From an uncultured Lachnospiraceae bacterium (GTDB lineage Bacteria > Bacillota > Clostridia > Lachnospirales > Lachnospiraceae), in assembly GCA_934351925.1 (NCBI GenBank), contig CAKRJT010000006.1, forward strand, positions 62,001 to 126,000: 64,000 nucleotides of DNA. Direction: 5' to 3'. Position 1 is the stretch's first letter. Each line of letters opens with the position of its first letter. Made by a program: the position numbers and the translations under genes. The notes beneath the pieces were generated by a model that was not told the origin of the DNA, did not search any database, and saw nothing but the letters and a program-made list of their open reading frames with translations. This document shows, in pieces, positions 23,197 through 31,647 of the stretch.

Positions 23197-24651
23197 ATGG
23201 ATTTAAAGAGACAAGCCTCTGCGCCGCTTTATGAGGCGCTTGAGAGGTTTAGAAAAGCAAGAATTGTTCCGTTCGATGTTCCGGGGCATAAGAGAGGAAG
23301 AGGCAATCCTGAGCTGGTTGACCTGCTGGGGGAGAGGTGCGTCGGGATAGATGTCAACTCCATGAAGCCGCTTGACAATCTGTGTCATCCGGTGTCGGTG
23401 ATTAAGGAGGCTGAGGAGCTTGCCGCCGATGCGTTCGGCGCTGAGCATGCCTTTTTCATGGTCGGAGGGACTACATCGGCGGTTCAGAACATGGTGCTGT
23501 CCGTGTGCAAGGCGGGCGATGAGATTATTGTTCCGCGAAATGTCCATAAGAGTGTAATCAATGTGATGATACTCTGCGGCGCAATTCCGGTGTATATAAA
23601 TGCCGAGGTAAATACCAGAATCGGGATAATGCTCGGTATCACCAAGGAGCAGGTTGAGGAGGCGATACTTGCACACCCGCGTGCTGTTGCTGTTCTGGTC
23701 AATAATCCGACCTACTATGGAATCTGTTCGGATATCAAGGGAATCTGTGAGCTGGCACATTCCTATGGGCTTAAGGTGCTTGCTGATGAGGCTCACGGAA
23801 CACATCTGTACTTTGGAAATAATCTTCCGATATCGGGCATTGCGGCGGGGGCTGATATGGCGGCGGTGTCCATGCACAAGTCGGGCGGTTCGCTCACACA
23901 GAGTTCAATTCTGCTGACAAATAACGGCATGAATGCAGACTATGTGAGAACGATTATAAATCTCACGCAGACCACGAGCGCATCGTATCTTCTGATGGCA
24001 AGCCTTGATATTTCCAGAAGAAATCTTGCACTTCGCGGAAGGCAGTCATTCCAGAAGGTGATGGAGTGGGCTGAGTATGCGAGGGAGGAAATCAACTCCA
24101 TAGGCGGCTATTACGCCTACGGAAAGGAGCTGATAAACGGCAGCTCTGTGTATGATTTTGACGTGACGAAGCTGTGCGTGTTCACCAGAGATATAGGGCT
24201 TGACGGAATCGAGGTTTATGACATTCTCCGCGATGAGTACGACATACAGATTGAGTTTGGAGATATAGGAAATATACTGGCGTACATATCAATAGGTGAC
24301 AGAATACAGGATATCGAGCGTCTCATGGGGGCGCTTGCAGATATAAGCCGCCTCTACAAAAAGGAGGAGAAGCGCTTCGAGGTCGACAGGGAGATGCTTC
24401 TTCCAAGGGTGCTTGCTTCGCCGCAGGAGGCTTTCTATGCGAATAAGGAAAAGGTTCCGATAAGGGAGGCGGCAGGAAGAATTTCAGGCGAATTTGTGAT
24501 GGCATATCCGCCGGGAATACCTATCGTTGCGCCGGGTGAGGAGATAACGGAGGACATTATTGATTACATACTCTATTCAATAGAGAAGGGCTGCTCCATG
24601 CAGGGTATGGAGGACCCGGAGGTTAAGTATCTTAATGTGCTGGTGTTTTAG
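23197..24651 (+). CDS. speA: Arginine decarboxylase, PLP fold-type I (Orn/Lys/Arg decarboxylase family)
   Basis: 484 residues; ATG behind GCGGAGG. It makes agmatine from arginine, the first step toward putrescine and spermidine. The family start SAPLYEALERFRKARIVPFD is present, followed by DVPGHKRGRGNPEL. The PLP lysine is Lys228 in SMHKSGGSLTQSS, with ADEAHGTHLYF just before it. The C-terminal domain ends with the family's YPPGIPIVAPGE. Closely related enzymes decarboxylate lysine, and sequence alone separates them poorly. The agmatine deiminase and carbamoylputrescine amidase genes in this locus favour arginine. The size fits the short B. subtilis SpeA type, without the wing domain of inducible decarboxylases. 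Confidence 0.92.
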   Translation: MDLKRQASAPLYEALERFRKARIVPFDVPGHKRGRGNPELVDLLGERCVGIDVNSMKPLDNLCHPVSVIKEAEELAADAFGAEHAFFMVGGTTSAVQNMVLSVCKAGDEIIVPRNVHKSVINVMILCGAIPVYINAEVNTRIGIMLGITKEQVEEAILAHPRAVAVLVNNPTYYGICSDIKGICELAHSYGLKVLADEAHGTHLYFGNNLPISGIAAGADMAAVSMHKSGGSLTQSSILLTNNGMNADYVRTIINLTQTTSASYLLMASLDISRRNLALRGRQSFQKVMEWAEYAREEINSIGGYYAYGKELINGSSVYDFDVTKLCVFTRDIGLDGIEVYDILRDEYDIQIEFGDIGNILAYISIGDRIQDIERLMGALADISRLYKKEEKRFEVDREMLLPRVLASPQEAFYANKEKVPIREAAGRISGEFVMAYPPGIPIVAPGEEITEDIIDYILYSIEKGCSMQGMEDPEVKYLNVLVF

Positions 24652-24864
24652 GCTGTTATGGAAAATGCAGATATTTGTAAAACATATACTGCGGGAAGTT
24701 TGTTTTGTGAATATAGATAGTTTACAGTGATTTGTGAACGGATAAAATTTTTCCGGGTTTTATAACTTAAAAAATGCTTATTTTTATTATTCTGCTAAAT
24801 ATAAGTGATGCGGCATAGTTATAAGCAATAGTTATCAGTAATAATTATCAGGAGTGTATCGGTT

Positions 24865-25722
24865 ATGGAAATTTGGTTTTCGGAAAATCATTCGCCGCAT
24901 GTGCGTTTTGATATCCGCGTGGAGAGACAGCTCTATTCGGCTGAGAGTGAATATCAGAGAATAGATGTCTTTGCTTCGCCTGAGTTCGGGAAGTTTCTTA
25001 CGCTTGACGGAAGTGTTATTTTTTCCGAGCAGGATTGTTTTATCTACAATGAGATGGTGGTGCATGTGCCGATGTCGGTGCACCCGCATGTCGAGAAGGT
25101 GCTTATTATCGGTGGAGGTGACGGCGGTGTCGCCAAAGAGCTTATCAATTACGATACAGTAAAATGCATAGATATCGTTGAGCAGGACGCCATGTTCATC
25201 GAGGCATGCAAGGAGTTCTTTCCGGAGACGGCAAAGGGGTTAGATGATGAGAGAGTGCACGTCTACAACACCGATGCGCTGCGCTTTTTACGCTCCCAGA
25301 CGGATGTGTATGACCTTATTATAAATGATGCCACAGACCCGTTCGGTGCGTCGGAGGGCTTCTTCACAAGGGAGTTTTACGGCAACTGTTACAAGGCACT
25401 GAAGGATGACGGAATACTTGTCTATCAGCATGGAAGCCCTTTCTATGATGAGGACGAGCAGGCATGCAGGCGGATGCACAAGAAGGTGTTCAACACCTTC
25501 CCGATAAGCAGGGTATATCAGGCGCATATACCGACCAGCCCTTCGGGATACTGGCTTTTTGGCTTTGCGTCGAAAAAATATCACCCACTGGCTGATTTTA
25601 AGCCGGAGGAGTGGAAAAAGCTGCAGATACCTACGGAATACTATACCTGTAATCTGCACACCGGAGCGTTTATGCTTCCAAAATACGTTGAGGAATTGTT
25701 AGAAGAGGAGGAAAAAAGATGA
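24865..25722 (+). CDS. speE: Spermidine synthase-family aminopropyltransferase
   Basis: 285 residues. The methyltransferase-like fold has the nucleotide loop GGGDGG at residue 83, VEQDAMFIEACKEFFPE, and the catalytic region NDATDPFGASEGFF with Asp155 and Asp158. The N-terminal beta domain carries SEYQRIDVFASPEFGKFLTLDG. Family members transfer the aminopropyl group of decarboxylated SAM to putrescine. In this locus no SAM decarboxylase (speD) is seen, and spermidine should be made by the next genes through carboxyspermidine, so its actual substrate is open. The next gene starts 4 bp before its stop (ATGA overlap), so the two are coupled. The 213-bp gap before this gene holds no other feature that I can assign. 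Confidence 0.93.
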   Translation: MEIWFSENHSPHVRFDIRVERQLYSAESEYQRIDVFASPEFGKFLTLDGSVIFSEQDCFIYNEMVVHVPMSVHPHVEKVLIIGGGDGGVAKELINYDTVKCIDIVEQDAMFIEACKEFFPETAKGLDDERVHVYNTDALRFLRSQTDVYDLIINDATDPFGASEGFFTREFYGNCYKALKDDGILVYQHGSPFYDEDEQACRRMHKKVFNTFPISRVYQAHIPTSPSGYWLFGFASKKYHPLADFKPEEWKKLQIPTEYYTCNLHTGAFMLPKYVEELLEEEEKR

Positions 25723-26978
25723 GTCGTTTATTGGTAATCGGATGTGGTGGAGTTGCTTCAGTTGCAATTCATAAGTGCTGTCAGCTTAGTGAGGTGTTCA
25801 CGGAGCTGTGTATAGCCAGCAGGACTAAGAGTAAGTGTGATACGTTGAAGAAGGAGCTGGAGGGAAAGACAAATACGAAGATTACGACAGCACAGCTTGA
25901 CGCCGACCATGTTGATGAGATAATTGCTCTTATCAACAGCTACAAGCCGGATGCAGTGCTCAATGTAGCACTTCCGTATCAGGATTTGACAATTATGGAT
26001 GCCTGTCTTGCAACCAAGGTTTCCTACATTGATACAGCAAATTATGAGTGTGAGAACACGGATGACCCGGAGTGGAGAAAGGTGTACGAGGAGCGTTGCA
26101 GGAGACTTGGCTTCACGGCTTATTTTGACTATTCCTGGCAGTGGGCTTACAGGGAGCGTTTCAAGGAGGCAGGAATCACGGGACTTTTAGGAAGCGGCTT
26201 TGACCCGGGAGTTACAAGCGTGTTCACGGCTTACGCGCTCAAGCATTATTTTGACGAAATTCATACAATAGATATATTGGACTGCAACGGCGGCGACCAT
26301 GGCTATCCGTTCGCAACCAACTTCAATCCGGAGATTAATCTCCGTGAGGTATCCGCACCGGGCTCATACTGGGAGAACGGAAAGTGGATTGAGACTAAGC
26401 CTATGGAGATTAAGAGAGAATATGATTTCCCTGAGGTGGGAATGAAGGACATGTACCTTCTTCACCATGAGGAGATAGAGTCACTCGCCGCCAATATTCC
26501 GGGAGTTAAGAGAATCCGTTTCTTCATGACCTTCGGACAGAGCTACCTCACACATATGAAGTGCCTTGAGAATGTCGGAATGTTATCGACGACACCGATT
26601 AACTTTGATGGCAAGGAAATCGTTCCAATCCAGTTTTTAAAAGCACTTCTTCCTGACCCTGCCTCACTCGGACCAAGAACCGTCGGCAAGACCAATATAG
26701 GCTGTATCTATACAGGAATCAAGGACGGCAAGGAGAAAACTCTCTACATCTACAATGTATGCGACCATCAGGAGTGCTACCGCGAGGTCGGCTCACAGGC
26801 AATCTCCTACACAACAGGCGTTCCTGCCATGATTGGTGCGATGATGGTTGTCAAGGGCATCTGGAACAAGCCGGGTGTATTCACCGTTGAGGAGTTCGAC
26901 CCGGACCCATTCATGGATGCACTCAATAAGTACGGACTTCCTTGGATTGTGTGTGAGAATCCGGTGCTGGTGGAGTAG
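25719..26978 (+). CDS. Carboxynorspermidine/carboxyspermidine dehydrogenase (saccharopine dehydrogenase family)
   Basis: 419 residues. It reductively couples putrescine (or diaminopropane) with aspartate semialdehyde using NADPH to give carboxyspermidine (or carboxynorspermidine). The Rossmann motif VIGCGGVASVAIHKC is at the N-terminus, LNVALPYQDLTIMDACL follows, and the specific GLLGSGFDPGVTSVFTAYA and LDCNGGDHGYPFATNFNPEI are hallmarks of this branch as opposed to lysine-pathway saccharopine dehydrogenase. The start overlaps speE by 4 bp, and GAGGAGG precedes it. Its partner decarboxylase lies just downstream but is separated by a DJ-1-like gene. Putrescine from aguB makes carboxyspermidine the likely product. 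Confidence 0.94.
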   Translation: MSRLLVIGCGGVASVAIHKCCQLSEVFTELCIASRTKSKCDTLKKELEGKTNTKITTAQLDADHVDEIIALINSYKPDAVLNVALPYQDLTIMDACLATKVSYIDTANYECENTDDPEWRKVYEERCRRLGFTAYFDYSWQWAYRERFKEAGITGLLGSGFDPGVTSVFTAYALKHYFDEIHTIDILDCNGGDHGYPFATNFNPEINLREVSAPGSYWENGKWIETKPMEIKREYDFPEVGMKDMYLLHHEEIESLAANIPGVKRIRFFMTFGQSYLTHMKCLENVGMLSTTPINFDGKEIVPIQFLKALLPDPASLGPRTVGKTNIGCIYTGIKDGKEKTLYIYNVCDHQECYREVGSQAISYTTGVPAMIGAMMVVKGIWNKPGVFTVEEFDPDPFMDALNKYGLPWIVCENPVLVE

Positions 26979-26985
26979 GGGTGTA

Positions 26986-26997
26986 AAATCGGAATTT
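26986..26997 (+). repeat. Cassette left-boundary repeat before the DJ-1-like gene
   Basis: AAATCGGAATTT, followed by GTGTGGAG, begins 7 bp after the dehydrogenase stop codon. The same CGGAATT-plus-GGAG arrangement precedes the genes at 31214 and 31961. Its reverse complement AAATTCCGATTT resembles the sequence found after this gene's stop codon. Confidence 0.6.
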
Positions 26998-27014
26998 GTG
27001 TGGAGAAAATGGAT

Positions 27015-27587
27015 ATGAAAAAAACAGCTATATTGTTATATGATTCATTTTGTAATTTTGAAATCAGTCCTGCGCTTGAAATATTGGCACTCGCTGAAAA
27101 ACCAATTACAGTTTTCGGAATTGCAAAACAGACAATCAAAAGTGAAGATGGGTTGTCGGTATTTCCAGATGATACCATTGATAATCTTGATTTAGATGCG
27201 TATGATAGTTTGATACTGCCAGGGGCAATGGATATCAGAGAAACTATTGAGAATGAAAGAATAATAGATTTCATCAAAAAGTTTAAAGGAAAGACAATAG
27301 GAGCTATTTCTATTGCACCCCTGTTACTTGTCAGAGCTGGACTGCTTAATGGAAAACCATTCATGGCTGGTATCAATAAAGAAGAGATTTTAGAAGAAGG
27401 TTTTTCAGAAAGTGACTTGGCTAAAATGGTGGGATGGGATGATAATTTAAGCAAACCAGTTGAGGCGGGATATATTATAACTGACAATATAATTACGTCA
27501 ATATCTTATAACTTTGTTAAATGGGCATTGGCCTTTGGAAAAATGGTAGGAATTGATATTCCCGCAGATACATTTGGGATTCAATAA
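27015..27587 (+). CDS. DJ-1/PfpI-family protein with serine at the usual nucleophile position
   Basis: 190 residues if started at the ATG at 27015 (GGAG 9 bp upstream); ATG 27009 is an alternative. The class I glutaminase-like fold is visible: FEISPALEILALAEK with the conserved Glu15, LILPGAMDIRET, and the nucleophile elbow GAISIAPLLLVRAG. Most family members have AIC at the elbow, but here Ser99 stands in place of the cysteine, so typical glyoxalase, deglycase or amidase chemistry is doubtful. The gene is more AT-rich than its neighbours and splits two consecutive enzymes of spermidine synthesis. Its edges carry the cassette-type repeats. Confidence 0.85.
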   Translation: MKKTAILLYDSFCNFEISPALEILALAEKPITVFGIAKQTIKSEDGLSVFPDDTIDNLDLDAYDSLILPGAMDIRETIENERIIDFIKKFKGKTIGAISIAPLLLVRAGLLNGKPFMAGINKEEILEEGFSESDLAKMVGWDDNLSKPVEAGYIITDNIITSISYNFVKWALAFGKMVGIDIPADTFGIQ

Positions 27588-27601
27588 ATTCCAGTTGTGC
27601 A
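27586..27601 (+). repeat. Cassette right-boundary repeat after the DJ-1-like gene
   Basis: AAATTCCAGTTGTGCA overlaps the stop codon of the DJ-1-like gene. It corresponds to the ATTCCGGTTTGCAGA-type sequence found after the stop codons at 29006, 30521, 31043, 31642 and 32326. Confidence 0.55.
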
Positions 27602-27633
27602 ATTATCTGATATATATAAAAGTGAGGTGCGGC

Positions 27634-28782
27634 ATGCAGATAGAAGATACAGCTACCCCATCATACATTGTCGATGAGGGAAAGCTGAAAAGTAATTTGG
27701 AAATATTAAAAGGTGTGATAGAGCGTACCGGGTGCCGCATACTGCTCGCGCAGAAGTGTTTTTCAATGTATGCAGTGTATCCGCTTATAGGACAATATAT
27801 AAGCGGCTGCACCGCAAGCGGACTGTTCGAGGCAAGACTTGGTTATGAGGAGATGGGGAAGGAAAACCATGTGTTTTCCCCGGCTTACAGGGAGACGGAA
27901 TTTGACGAGACTATGGGCTATTGCGACCATATTATATTCAATTCGGTGGCACAGCTTAATAAGTTCCGCAGCAGGTGCACAGCGAATGGAAAAAGCTTCG
28001 GCTTGAGGATAAATCCTGAGTGCTCCACGCAGGGTGAGCACGCCATTTATGACCCGTGTGCGCCGGGTTCAAGGCTTGGCGTCACCATAGAAAAGCTGGA
28101 GGAGGAGCTTGGGAAAAATCCACGCTTTTTAGAGGGCGTTGACGGGTTTCATTTTCACACGCTCTGCGAGCAGAATTCCGATGACCTTGAGACAACGCTT
28201 GAGGCTGTTGAGCAGAAATTCGGAAAATATCTGTACGATATGAAGTGGCTCAATATGGGCGGGGGTCATCACATCACAAGAAAAGATTATGATGTGGAAC
28301 GCCTTGTCCGCCTTGTGAATCACATGAAGGAAAAATATCAGGTTCAGGTGTATCTTGAGCCGGGCGAGGCGGTGGCGCTCAATGCGGGCTATCTTAAGAC
28401 CACAGTGCTTGACATCGTGGAAAATGCAGGAATCACAACGCTTATTCTTGATGCGTCAGCGGCATGCCACATGCCGGATGTTCTTGAGATGCCGTACAGA
28501 CCACCTCTTAAGGACAGCGGAGAGCCTGGCAAGAAGCAGTACACATACCGCCTATCATCCTACACCTGTCTTGCGGGTGATATCATAGGCGATTATTCCT
28601 TTGACAGGGAGATACAGATAGGCGACACATTGTATTTTGAGGATATGGCTATATATTCTATGGTGAAGAATAACACCTTCAACGGAATCGGACTTCCAGA
28701 TATCGTGCTTAGGCATGAGAATGGGGAATGTGAGGTTGTAAAGCATTTCGGATATGAGGATTTCAAGGGGAGATTGTCCTGA
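27634..28782 (+). CDS. nspC: Carboxynorspermidine/carboxyspermidine decarboxylase
   Basis: 382 residues from the ATG at 27634, which follows GTGAGGTG; an upstream in-frame ATG lies inside the previous gene. It is a fold-type III (alanine racemase-like) PLP enzyme. The PLP lysine is in ILLAQKCFSMYAVYP; HFHTLCEQ, LNMGGGHHITRKDY and LEPGEAV are substrate- or phosphate-binding segments, and LASYTCLAGD-like SYTCLAGDIIGDY carries the active-site cysteine supplied across the dimer. It decarboxylates carboxyspermidine to spermidine and so completes the pathway. Confidence 0.96.
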   Translation: MQIEDTATPSYIVDEGKLKSNLEILKGVIERTGCRILLAQKCFSMYAVYPLIGQYISGCTASGLFEARLGYEEMGKENHVFSPAYRETEFDETMGYCDHIIFNSVAQLNKFRSRCTANGKSFGLRINPECSTQGEHAIYDPCAPGSRLGVTIEKLEEELGKNPRFLEGVDGFHFHTLCEQNSDDLETTLEAVEQKFGKYLYDMKWLNMGGGHHITRKDYDVERLVRLVNHMKEKYQVQVYLEPGEAVALNAGYLKTTVLDIVENAGITTLILDASAACHMPDVLEMPYRPPLKDSGEPGKKQYTYRLSSYTCLAGDIIGDYSFDREIQIGDTLYFEDMAIYSMVKNNTFNGIGLPDIVLRHENGECEVVKHFGYEDFKGRLS

Positions 28783-28829
28783 GTGGACAGAGAGTGTGTA
28801 CATGGCAGATTAGGAGATAACTATATTGT

Positions 28830-29006
28830 ACAATATGGATAATTTGTTTTAAAAACAACAGTATATTCAGAGCATTGGCTTTGTCTATTATTCCTTCAGT
28901 TTTGTTTTTGTTCAGTGGAATTATGAGTCGGTCAATTTTGTTGATTATCGCCTCAATATTGTTTGCGCCAAGCCATATTTTACTTTCGTATAAGAACGCA
29001 AAATGA
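28830..29006 (+). pseudogene. C-terminal fragment of a small membrane protein
   Basis: An open stretch without a start signal ends at TGA 29004-29006. It reads IIPSVLFLFSGIMSRSILLI then IASILFAPSHILLSYKNAK, two membrane helices typical of small clostridial membrane proteins. No full-length frame is present, so it looks like the end of a truncated gene. A cassette-type repeat follows 11 bp after its stop. I cannot name the family. Confidence 0.5.
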
Positions 29007-29016
29007 TATTAGCTAA

Positions 29017-29053
29017 CTTACAGTTTGCAGAACAGTTGGGCGAAGTAGAAAAT
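29017..29053 (+). repeat. Cassette-type repeat A after the membrane-protein remnant
   Basis: ACTTACAGTTTGCAGAACAG followed by TTGGGCGAAG matches the A part of the repeat at 31077 (ATTCCGGTCTGCAGAGCAG, TTGAGCAAA). Confidence 0.6.
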
Positions 29054-29107
29054 TGAAATTTAGAGGGAAAGAAAATCTAAAAACATCGAAAAAACAAGCA
29101 TTTGCGG

Positions 29108-29160
29108 GCATGATACGAATCGTATCATGCATGTGAAAGAGCGTTTCTTTCATAGTTTTA
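29108..29160. promoter_or_regulatory. Two hairpin-forming inverted repeats upstream of the PAP2 gene
   Basis: GCATGATACG and CGTATCATGC (29108-29130) form a perfect 10-bp stem with a 3-base loop. GTGAAAGA and TCTTTCA-like arms follow at about 29131-29151. There is no T-run, so they are more likely operators or RNA stems than terminators. Confidence 0.4.
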
Positions 29161-29220
29161 CACTTTTTGATAAGGTGGAGTTGTCGGAAAGACAAGCCAA
29201 AACAGAAAGGATGTAGAATT

Positions 29221-29880
29221 ATGAAAAAGAGCGAAAAGAAGAATTTGCTGATTGGAAGCATATTCCTTGCAATGTTTGCAGTATGGACAGCTTTGATTCA
29301 GTCTGTGGATGTGCAGCCGCTTGGCCAAAACGGAACAAGTATTGGATTTGCAACATTCAATTGCTGGTTTCACCATTTCACAGGGGTAAACATGGCAATT
29401 TATACGATTACCGATTGGATGGGGCTGGTGCCTGTCGTAATATGCCTTATTTTCGCAGGGATTGGACTTGTACAGTTGATCAAAAGAAGAAGCCTTTTCA
29501 GGGTGGATGCAGATATCATGATTTTGGGTGTGTATTTTGTCATCGTGTTCTTGGCATATGCGATTTTTGAAATGATCCCAATCAATTACAGACCGATTTT
29601 AATCGAAGGAAGTATGGAGGCTTCTTATCCGTCCTCAACTACCTTGTTGGTATTAAGTGTAATGCCTGTCTTGATCGAGCAAATCCAGCGTAGACTTTCT
29701 GGCATTGGGGTAAAACGAATCATAACGATTGCGGCAATCGCTTTTTCGGTATTCATGGTGACTGGGAGATTGATTTCCGGAGTACATTGGTTTACGGATA
29801 TCGTAGGCGGTGTACTGCTAAGTGCCGGATTGTTTAAGCTTTATAAAGCGGCAGTTATGCTGGCATTAAAAGAAAAATAG
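29221..29880 (+). CDS. PAP2-superfamily phosphatase, membrane-bound
   Basis: 219 residues, ATG after AAAGGATG. Five to six membrane helices are visible. The three phosphatase signatures are present in modified form: RPI after MIPINY, SYPSSTTLL in place of PSGH, and GRLISGVHWFTDIVGG with the SG-x-H-x3-D core. Family members dephosphorylate lipid phosphates such as undecaprenyl pyrophosphate or phosphatidate on the outer face. The second motif lacks its histidine (PSST), which may alter activity. The XRE-type regulator gene starts only 23 bp downstream, so the two are one unit. Confidence 0.85.
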   Translation: MKKSEKKNLLIGSIFLAMFAVWTALIQSVDVQPLGQNGTSIGFATFNCWFHHFTGVNMAIYTITDWMGLVPVVICLIFAGIGLVQLIKRRSLFRVDADIMILGVYFVIVFLAYAIFEMIPINYRPILIEGSMEASYPSSTTLLVLSVMPVLIEQIQRRLSGIGVKRIITIAAIAFSVFMVTGRLISGVHWFTDIVGGVLLSAGLFKLYKAAVMLALKEK

Positions 29881-29903
29881 AATTGGTATGGGAGGTGCAG
29901 GTT

Positions 29904-30521
29904 TTGGAATTTCATGAAAAGCTTCAGGAATTAAGAAAGAGTCGAGGTTTGACACAGGAAGAATTAGCCGAGGCATTATTTGTTTCCAGAACCGCTATTT
30001 CAAAATGGGAGTCCGGAAGAGGATACCCAAGCATAGATTCATTAAAGGAAATATCCAGCTATTTTTCTGTATCAATTGATGATTTGTTATCTGGAGAGCA
30101 ATTGATTTTCATAGCAGAAAAAGAAAACAAATCAAATCTCAATGGCGTATGCGATTTGTTATTGGGGTTTGTTGACTTGTTTTCACTGATGCTGATATTT
30201 CTTCCGCTGTATCCCAAACCGGTCAATGGATATATCTATTCGGTAAATCTCTTAGGATATGTAGATGGAAATGCTTTCATAATCAGGATCTATTGGGCAT
30301 TGTTTATCAGCTTGACGATTGCCGGAATCGTGAAAATACTGATGGTCTATTTCAAGTTTGAAAAGGGCAAAAAAGCGGTTACATTCATCTCTGTAGGACT
30401 CAGTATCATTGCTGTTTTGTTTTTGGCTATGGCGAGAGAGCCGTATGCGATAACAGTAACGTTCCTGTTATTGCTTATCAAAGGCATTCTGCTTTATAAG
30501 CAGGCTAAGGCAGGTCGATAA
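29904..30521 (+). CDS. XRE-family regulator with a C-terminal membrane domain
   Basis: 205 residues, starting at a TTG (29904) behind GGGAGGTGCAGG; the protein then reads EFHEKLQELRKSRGLTQEEL as in many clostridial regulators of this type. The N-terminal helix-turn-helix (about 1-65) includes EALFVSRTAISKWESGRGYP. Four hydrophobic helices follow (about 85-205). Membrane-tethered XRE proteins of this kind usually sense envelope or peptide stress and control their neighbour. The PAP2 gene just upstream is the likely partner. Confidence 0.85.
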   Translation: MEFHEKLQELRKSRGLTQEELAEALFVSRTAISKWESGRGYPSIDSLKEISSYFSVSIDDLLSGEQLIFIAEKENKSNLNGVCDLLLGFVDLFSLMLIFLPLYPKPVNGYIYSVNLLGYVDGNAFIIRIYWALFISLTIAGIVKILMVYFKFEKGKKAVTFISVGLSIIAVLFLAMAREPYAITVTFLLLLIKGILLYKQAKAGR

Positions 30522-30535
30522 GATATTGTGCCCTG

Positions 30536-30553
30536 CAACTTCGAATTTGTTTG
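30536..30553 (+). repeat. Degenerate cassette-type repeat A after the XRE gene
   Basis: CAACTTCGAATTTGTTTG resembles AACTTCCAATTTGCAG at 32325. It lies about 15 bp after the stop codon. Similarity is limited to this short word. Confidence 0.4.
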
Positions 30554-30590
30554 AATGTTAAAAATTCTTTAATATAGTTAGGAGAAAAAG

Positions 30591-31043
30591 ATGTATAACA
30601 GATATGATAATATCAATAAATTTATAACAGATATTGATAAATTAAAAATGGATAAGTACGGAACTGTTTATATATCTGAGGAAGATGATTATGATATTTC
30701 TGTTTGTCTTGATGAACAGATGGAGCGTTTTGAAGAATTGAAACCTGTTATTATAAAGGTAGCAGAACATGTTTGTGAACTTGATAATATCGTTCAAAGG
30801 TATTATAAAAAGTGTTGTAAAAATTCTCAAAAATATTATAAAGAGCGTTATAATATTGATGATTTTGAAGATTATCCGGAAACTATCTATATTGATAAAC
30901 CGAACATGATTGCACTTGAGTATTGGGGTGCAAGAGAAAATACACAATACCTTGTTAAGTTTGAAGAAATTGACAACAAATTTATTTTAAAGAGTTTTGG
31001 CATGGTTGATGATATTCCTGCCGACTGGGATGAGATAATTTAG
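30591..31043 (+). CDS. Hypothetical acidic cytosolic protein, possibly an immunity protein
   Basis: 150 residues; ATG behind TAGGAGAAAAAG. Rich in Asp, Glu, Tyr and Lys, with no signal peptide or membrane segment. A central helical stretch VCELDNIVQRYYKKCCKNSQ is followed by a beta-type half ending EIDNKFILKSFGMVDDIPAD. Size, acidity and AT-rich composition are like those of bacterial immunity or cassette proteins, but I do not recognise the family. It is followed by a full copy of the intergenic cassette repeat. Confidence 0.65.
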   Translation: MYNRYDNINKFITDIDKLKMDKYGTVYISEEDDYDISVCLDEQMERFEELKPVIIKVAEHVCELDNIVQRYYKKCCKNSQKYYKERYNIDDFEDYPETIYIDKPNMIALEYWGARENTQYLVKFEEIDNKFILKSFGMVDDIPADWDEII

Positions 31044-31076
31044 GTGGAGAAGAAGTTTTAAAGTCTGAGTACGCTC

Positions 31077-31200
31077 ATTCCGGTCTGCAGAGCAGTTGAG
31101 CAAATTAGAAAAGCCGGATCGACTGAGCTGAATGCGATGGAGGCTTCTTGTCCGAAGGGCAGGAAGATGGAAATAAGAAAGCGTTTAACAACTCGGAATT
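31077..31200 (+). repeat. Full-length cassette repeat with inverted ends and a central hairpin
   Basis: 124 bp. It opens ATTCCGGTCTGCAGAGCAG (part A) and closes GTTTAACAACTCGGAATT (part B), so its ends ATTCCG and CGGAAT are inverted. In the middle CTTCTTGTCC and GGGCAGGAAG form a 10-bp stem with a GAA loop (31144-31166). The closing part merges into the GTGGAGG ribosome binding site of the next gene. The second copy (31648-31947) has a changed but still paired hairpin. The layout is like integron attC sites, though the integron core consensus is not met convincingly. Confidence 0.7.
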
Positions 31201-31213
31201 GTGGAGGTAAGTT

Positions 31214-31642
31214 ATGGAGAAATTAACAAAAGATGCTGAAGAAATATTAATTGAACGATTCGGAAAAGATAGTATTATTGCGTTGGCAACAACAGTAGAT
31301 GAAACCCCTTATGTCCGCAATGTAAATGCTTTTTATGTTGATGGTGCATTTTATGTGCTTACATATGGATTATCAAACAAAATGAAGCAGATTGAAGTAA
31401 ATCCTATTGTGGCACTTGCTGGTGATTGGTTTACCGCACATGGAAAAGGTGTTAATTTAGGGTATTTCGGAAAAGAAGAAAACAAAGATATTGCAAATAA
31501 GATGCGAGAGGCATTTTCTGAATGGATTGATAATGGACATAATAACTTTGATGATGTAAACACTTGTATCTTGCGTATTGACTTAATAGATGGATTATTG
31601 CTTTCGCATGGAACACGATATGAGATTGATTTTTCTAAGTAG
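31214..31642 (+). CDS. Pyridoxamine 5'-phosphate oxidase-like flavin-binding protein
   Basis: 142 residues; ATG behind GTGGAGG. It shows the split-barrel FMN-binding fold: ALATTVDETPYVRNVNAFYV, then a beta-hairpin with FYVLTYGLSNKMKQIEVNP and VALAGDWFTAHGKGVNLG. Family members bind FMN, F420 or haem and often act as small reductases or antibiotic-resistance proteins. The substrate cannot be named. It lies between two copies of the cassette repeat. Confidence 0.85.
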   Translation: MEKLTKDAEEILIERFGKDSIIALATTVDETPYVRNVNAFYVDGAFYVLTYGLSNKMKQIEVNPIVALAGDWFTAHGKGVNLGYFGKEENKDIANKMREAFSEWIDNGHNNFDDVNTCILRIDLIDGLLLSHGTRYEIDFSK

Positions 31643-31647
31643 CCATA

